DNA from: an uncultured delta proteobacterium
GTDB lineage: Bacteria; Desulfobacterota; WTBG01; CAIYCZ01
Direction of reading: 5' to 3'
Length of the DNA stretch: 15,790 bases
Assembly: GCA_903924805.1 (NCBI GenBank)
Contig: CAIYCZ010000504.1
Span: forward strand, 1 to 15,790
The notes beneath the pieces are model-generated. The model saw nothing but the letters and a program-made list of their open reading frames with translations. It had not been told where the DNA came from and made no database searches. Position 1 is the stretch's first letter. Every line of letters starts with the position of its first letter. Below are positions 12,078-15,790 of this stretch, piece by piece. Made by a program: the position numbers and the translations under genes.

Positions 12078-14711
12078 GTGACTTCTCCTCGTTTTCATTT
12101 TCGCAGAATAGTACTCAGCTCATTTTTCTTATTATTTCTTTTTATCTCCTATTCCTTACCAGCGCGTGCTTCCTACTTCACCCAGATCAACAAGGACGGG
12201 TTTGGCAACATGCACAACACCGGCGGGCTTGAGACAAAGACCATGGCTGTGTTTCAGGGGAAGCTGTTCGTGGGAGTCTCAAACCAGGCAGACGGAGCGC
12301 AGGTGTGGTGTTTTGACAATGCAAACTGGACGCAGATTAATGAAAGCGGCTTCGGCTCACGGGACAACATTGCTATCAGCTGCATGGAGGCAACTGACCA
12401 GGTGCTGTATGCCGGCACCTCAAACAGGAACGGCGGACAGGCCTGGTCATACAACGGGAAAGAGTGGGCATGCCTCCACCAGGGGCGGTTTGGAAAAACT
12501 CAGAGCAATGCAATCAGCTGCATGGCACGGTATCGCGGCAGGCTCTATGTCGGCCTGTGGGATCAGGTCACTTCCCGCCCTGCAGAAGTATGGTCATTTG
12601 ACGGCGAAGCAAGCTGGCAGCAGGTGAACGAGCCGGGCTATGGAAGCCCGTACAACCTGAATACGCTGGGCATGGAGGTATCAAGCGTTGACGGGCAGGA
12701 AAAACTGTATGCCATTGTCTGGAAGTCATTTCAATATAACGGGAAAGATGCCGGATGCGATATATGGGCTTATGATGAAAAAAAGTGGGTAAAGGTAAAT
12801 GCCGGACGGGAGGGCTTCGGTGAAAAAGGACACGGCCGGGCAGGCATGGAGCCCTATGCAATTGCCGAGTTCCAGGGAAAGCTGTATGTGGGGCTGTGGG
12901 GATTTGGCGGTGGATCCATTTGGGAAGTATGGGCATATGATGGCAGGAACTGGGCCCGGGCAAACAGCAGCGTCCAGGGCAAAGGGAATTTTTTACTGCT
13001 CTGCGATGCCATGATACCATTTAAGGGACGGCTCTATGCAGTTGCCGCTTCCGGGTTGAAGAATGAGTTTGAGCTGTGGTCTTATGATGGAAAGGCCTGG
13101 TCCCCGGTTATCGCCAGGGGCTGTGCAACGCCTGAAAACCTGGGAGACCCCAATAATAAGATTATTAATGCGATGGCAGTGTATAAGGATAGACTGTATC
13201 TGGGTGTGGCAAACGATAAGTCAGGATACCGGATATTCGAGAGCAGATTCCCGGAAATTTCTCCGCGCATCAAATCAGTTGCTGTCGGAGACACTGAACT
13301 GTTCACGTTGCAGGGAAGCGTAGCACCGGTAACGTGGTTCTCAGATAATCCGCGGGTGCTTCTAATCGATCAGCAGACCGGTTTTGCTGAAGGGGTTTCT
13401 CCGGGGAAGTGCCTGATTTCAGGAACTGATGCTTCCGGCTACCGCTCGGATCCTCTCCCTGTTATTGTTACCAAAGAGACCCGTGCAGCGGCAATAAAAA
13501 AAGTCCTCATATTCGCTGAAGCGCAGCCGCGATCGCTTACCAATAGTGGATCAGAAAAAACGGTTTTGACGGCGAGGATTTATAAAACCCGGGGTGTAGG
13601 AAACATTGATAGCGTGCAGGCAGACCTATCGCCAGTGAACAGGGGAACGCTTTCGCTGTTTGACGATGGCACGCATGGAGACCGGGTAAAAGGAGACGGG
13701 ATATATTCATGTGAGATTTCAGTCCCTGCCGATGCAGCTCCCGGCACCTATTCGTTTATGGTCCGGGCGCGCGAGCAGGGCGGCGTTGAGGGAACGGCTG
13801 CTGTCTTTCTCTCCATAAAGCAGCGCTATACTGTTCCGGAAATTACTGCGGTGAGGACCATGGGCTCAGGGTATCATATCCCCATTCTGTTTGAGCTGAA
13901 AGACCCTGACAAGGATGTTTGCTCGGTAGCCGTAGAGTATAAACAAAAGGGCGGCTCCTGGTTGCCGGCAAGCATTGCGTCAACCTCAGGGCAGGTGACT
14001 GCCATAATAAATCCGCAGGCAAAGAGCACGCTGCCGGCAAAGGGAAATGTGATTAAAAATCTTGCTACCCCTGAAGCCCTTAATCAGTATGTGTGCGTGT
14101 GGCAATCGGAAAAAAATATCGGGCACAGTGCCGGCACTTTTTCGATACGCGTAACTCCTGATGATTCGCGGTCAGGGGGAACAGCAACAGAATCAAAGCC
14201 GTTTCACATAGACAACAGCAAGCCTCCGGCAGATGAGATGGTGTATGTGCCGGCAGGGAAATTTTTTATTGATAAGTATGAGTATCCCAACCACTTTGGC
14301 TATTACCCGGAGGTCAGTAAAACCTGGTACGAAGCCCGCAAAGCCTGTCAGGAGAGGGGCAGGGACCTCTGCACCACCGACCAGTGGGAGAAAGCATACT
14401 ATGGCACGTCCAAAAAACGCTATCCCTATGGAGACACCTACGGATTCGAAGACCGGAAGTTCTGCAACACCAATGGCTCTGCTGATGACGTTCCCACACC
14501 TGCGGGGATGTATGAAAACTGCGTCAACGACCTGGGGATCTATGACATGGGCGGGAATGTATATGAGTGGGCCGGCCTTGATGAAAAGAACACGTTTATG
14601 GCTGACCAGAGCTATAAGACCTCATCTATGATCCAGAGCCTGTTCAATGTGGATGACCCTCATCACCGGCATGAGTATCTGGGGTTCAGGTGCTGCACAT
14701 GTGAACAATAG
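12078..14711 (+). CDS. Large exported protein: seven-repeat propeller, Ig-like domains, SUMF1-like C-terminus
   Basis: This protein has about 877 residues. A signal peptide (1-31, ending LPARA) precedes seven repeats (about 32-390), each with a KLYVG-like strand and most with a W-YDGK-W-like strand, suggesting a seven-bladed beta-propeller. An Ig/Big2-like domain (390-465), a domain containing DDGTHGD and GDGIYSC (467-580) and another beta domain lead to a SUMF1/formylglycine-enzyme-like domain (718-877): VYVPAGKFFIDKYEYP, TWYEARKACQERGRDLC, DMGGNVYEWAG and GFRCC. The Cys pair that catalyses in true formylglycine enzymes, just before the last segment, is absent, so it is probably a binding module. 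The GTG at 12078 was chosen because AAAGGAG sits eight bases before it; ATG 12045 lies in a repeat. Probably extracellular and ligand- or surface-binding. Confidence 0.85.
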   Translation: MTSPRFHFRRIVLSSFFLLFLFISYSLPARASYFTQINKDGFGNMHNTGGLETKTMAVFQGKLFVGVSNQADGAQVWCFDNANWTQINESGFGSRDNIAISCMEATDQVLYAGTSNRNGGQAWSYNGKEWACLHQGRFGKTQSNAISCMARYRGRLYVGLWDQVTSRPAEVWSFDGEASWQQVNEPGYGSPYNLNTLGMEVSSVDGQEKLYAIVWKSFQYNGKDAGCDIWAYDEKKWVKVNAGREGFGEKGHGRAGMEPYAIAEFQGKLYVGLWGFGGGSIWEVWAYDGRNWARANSSVQGKGNFLLLCDAMIPFKGRLYAVAASGLKNEFELWSYDGKAWSPVIARGCATPENLGDPNNKIINAMAVYKDRLYLGVANDKSGYRIFESRFPEISPRIKSVAVGDTELFTLQGSVAPVTWFSDNPRVLLIDQQTGFAEGVSPGKCLISGTDASGYRSDPLPVIVTKETRAAAIKKVLIFAEAQPRSLTNSGSEKTVLTARIYKTRGVGNIDSVQADLSPVNRGTLSLFDDGTHGDRVKGDGIYSCEISVPADAAPGTYSFMVRAREQGGVEGTAAVFLSIKQRYTVPEITAVRTMGSGYHIPILFELKDPDKDVCSVAVEYKQKGGSWLPASIASTSGQVTAIINPQAKSTLPAKGNVIKNLATPEALNQYVCVWQSEKNIGHSAGTFSIRVTPDDSRSGGTATESKPFHIDNSKPPADEMVYVPAGKFFIDKYEYPNHFGYYPEVSKTWYEARKACQERGRDLCTTDQWEKAYYGTSKKRYPYGDTYGFEDRKFCNTNGSADDVPTPAGMYENCVNDLGIYDMGGNVYEWAGLDEKNTFMADQSYKTSSMIQSLFNVDDPHHRHEYLGFRCCTCEQ

Positions 14712-15112
14712 AAATTTGCAGGCAAACCAGTAATACCAGATCGAAACCCGCAACGCATTTTTTTATCCCGGATACTTCTCCATATTCTATAATAAAATTG
14801 TTGCCGTATCAGTCGATACTGCCTGAGAGCTGCCAGTTTTTTCAACATGTTCTGATACCCAAAGCCCCATGTCTGCGAACCCATAAGCCCCCCTGCCGAG
14901 AAGCTTCAATTTATAACATTCCATTTAAAAATAGTTCATCATAAAAACATTTTACTGGATATTTTGTTTTGCAAGAGATAAAATGTATCCAATACTAATA
15001 GCCGATAGCGTATAGCTATTATTTCATTATACCTGGACATGAAAGGAGGTGGCTTTATACTTACTATAACCAGTGGTGGTTAATGGTTTATTTTAACGGG
15101 AGGAGAACTGCA
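14712..15112. other. AT-rich intergenic region before the Tat-exported gene
   Basis: No gene is supported. A T-run at 14758-14764 may end the previous transcript, but I see no clean stem. TAATAGC (14996-15002) and GCTATTA (15015-15021) form a 7-base hairpin. A strong AAAGGAGGT at 15042-15050 has no start codon at the right distance. The real ribosome site of the next gene is GGAGGAG at 15099-15105. TTGCAA near 14970 with AATACT 16 bases on is a weak promoter candidate. Confidence 0.4.
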
Positions 15113-15790
15113 ATGAATGACAATAAAATTCAAAGAAGATCATTTCTCAAGCTCACCGGTGCTGCATTAGCCGGTCTGTCGCTTCCGTTTGCCTCCAGGC
15201 GCGCGGAAGCAGATATCAGCACGAATGTGAAGAGCGGTGGCAAGTTCTGGATAAATCCCGGAACCAAGCAGGAATATTTCAGACAAAATGTCGTCAATAC
15301 CAAGTCTGTGCAAACAGATGAAATCATCTGGGCCAAGGTGGATGGCTTGTGGCAGAAGTATCAGCTGGCCGGGTATAATTCCGAGTTTTTTAACTGGTAT
15401 GTTGATGATCTGTTTAAATGGTATGATATCATTTTCACTCAGGGAAAGGTTCCGCCCAACGGTGGACACCATACTCCGGGAATCTCAACCTACAGCCGCC
15501 GGGGTGTCGGGCGCGGTGACAGCAGTTTCCATCTGAACAGCGCGTTCAAGAGCGTGACTATTGCCCCCAAAAAGGAGAATATTGATGATTATCTTCGTGT
15601 ATACAAGCAGGCTCTGAGTGGCGATATGAGCACATATTCGCTTGACTGGAAAAAGAATCTGCTCAGGAATGAGGATTTCTGGGATCACAAACTTATTATC
15701 GCCACAGACCTCTATTCCGGACAGGGTCCCCAGTCGGTTACGCCGAGCACCGGGGAGGTTGATGTGGAAACTACCTTTGGCTTCAAAGAA
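15113..15790 (+). CDS. Tat-exported protein of unknown function, 3' end outside the window
   Basis: The frame is open from ATG 15113 to the window end (226 codons, no stop), so the gene is partial. The N-terminus has a twin-arginine signal: QRRSFLKLTGAALAGLSLPF, then a cleavage region near RAEA (about residue 35). Tat export implies folding in the cytoplasm, often with a cofactor or in a complex. The mature part is rich in Trp, Tyr, Asp and Lys, with FFNWYVDDLFKWYDIIF (about 99-115), GGHHTPG and LIIATDLYSGQGPQSV. I recognise no domain and see no Cys cluster or haem motif so far. GGAGGAG seven bases before the ATG is an excellent ribosome site. It follows the exported propeller protein by about 400 bases and is likely a separate transcription unit. 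Confidence 0.85.
   Translation, partial: MNDNKIQRRSFLKLTGAALAGLSLPFASRRAEADISTNVKSGGKFWINPGTKQEYFRQNVVNTKSVQTDEIIWAKVDGLWQKYQLAGYNSEFFNWYVDDLFKWYDIIFTQGKVPPNGGHHTPGISTYSRRGVGRGDSSFHLNSAFKSVTIAPKKENIDDYLRVYKQALSGDMSTYSLDWKKNLLRNEDFWDHKLIIATDLYSGQGPQSVTPSTGEVDVETTFGFKE

Noticed and set aside
12568..13020. Long antisense frame inside the propeller region
   Set aside because: Its Pro-, His- and Arg-rich translation is typical of the shadow of repeated Gly/Trp-rich coding sequence.
14663..14884. Reverse frame across the end of the SUMF1-like gene and the following gap
   Set aside because: It overlaps a well-supported coding end, lacks a ribosome site and shows no recognisable family.

Overview
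This window looks like a chromosomal stretch from an uncultured Gram-negative bacterium of moderate GC content. Evidence for that is the exported proteins with Sec and Tat signals, good Shine-Dalgarno sites, sigma70-type promoters, and several short interspersed repeats of kinds common in environmental Nitrospirota, Desulfobacterota and anammox-type genomes. The phylum assignment is an inference; there is no rRNA or tRNA in the window.

Layout. Positions 1-648 hold a small or broken reverse gene (109-340) and a long non-coding stretch. A flavin reductase-like gene (649-1281, +) meets a YacP/Rae1-type NYN nuclease (1278-1943, -) tail to tail with overlapping stop codons. A leader rich in hairpins precedes a cold-shock protein (2341-2541, +), a clear terminator and a DEAD-box RNA helicase (2623-3849, +), a plausible cold-adaptation pair. 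A one-helix membrane protein (4050-4736, +) meets a B12-binding-type radical SAM gene (4739-6103, -) two bases apart. Upstream of that gene lies what appears to be the orphaned C-terminus of a sulfatase-modifying-factor-like protein (6142-6234, -). A YajD-like HNH nuclease (6476-6859, -) of more GC-rich composition follows.

A reverse-strand group then runs from a promoter near 10300: hotdog acyl-CoA thioesterase (9755-10243), site-2-type M50 protease with CBS domains (8456-9673) and pyruvate kinase (6998-8455). Two interspersed repeats interrupt it; one has been read into the C-terminus of the protease and another overlaps its apparent start.

Divergently, 10508-15790 (+) carries a small Lys/Ala-rich protein with its own strong promoter and terminator, and then three exported proteins: one with a secretin-N-like domain and a PCP_red-like C-terminal domain, one large protein with a seven-repeat propeller, Ig-like domains and a SUMF1-like domain, and a Tat-exported protein cut by the window end. 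This secreted cluster is the least explained part of the window. I see no CRISPR array, complete transposon, phage module or recognised defence system.
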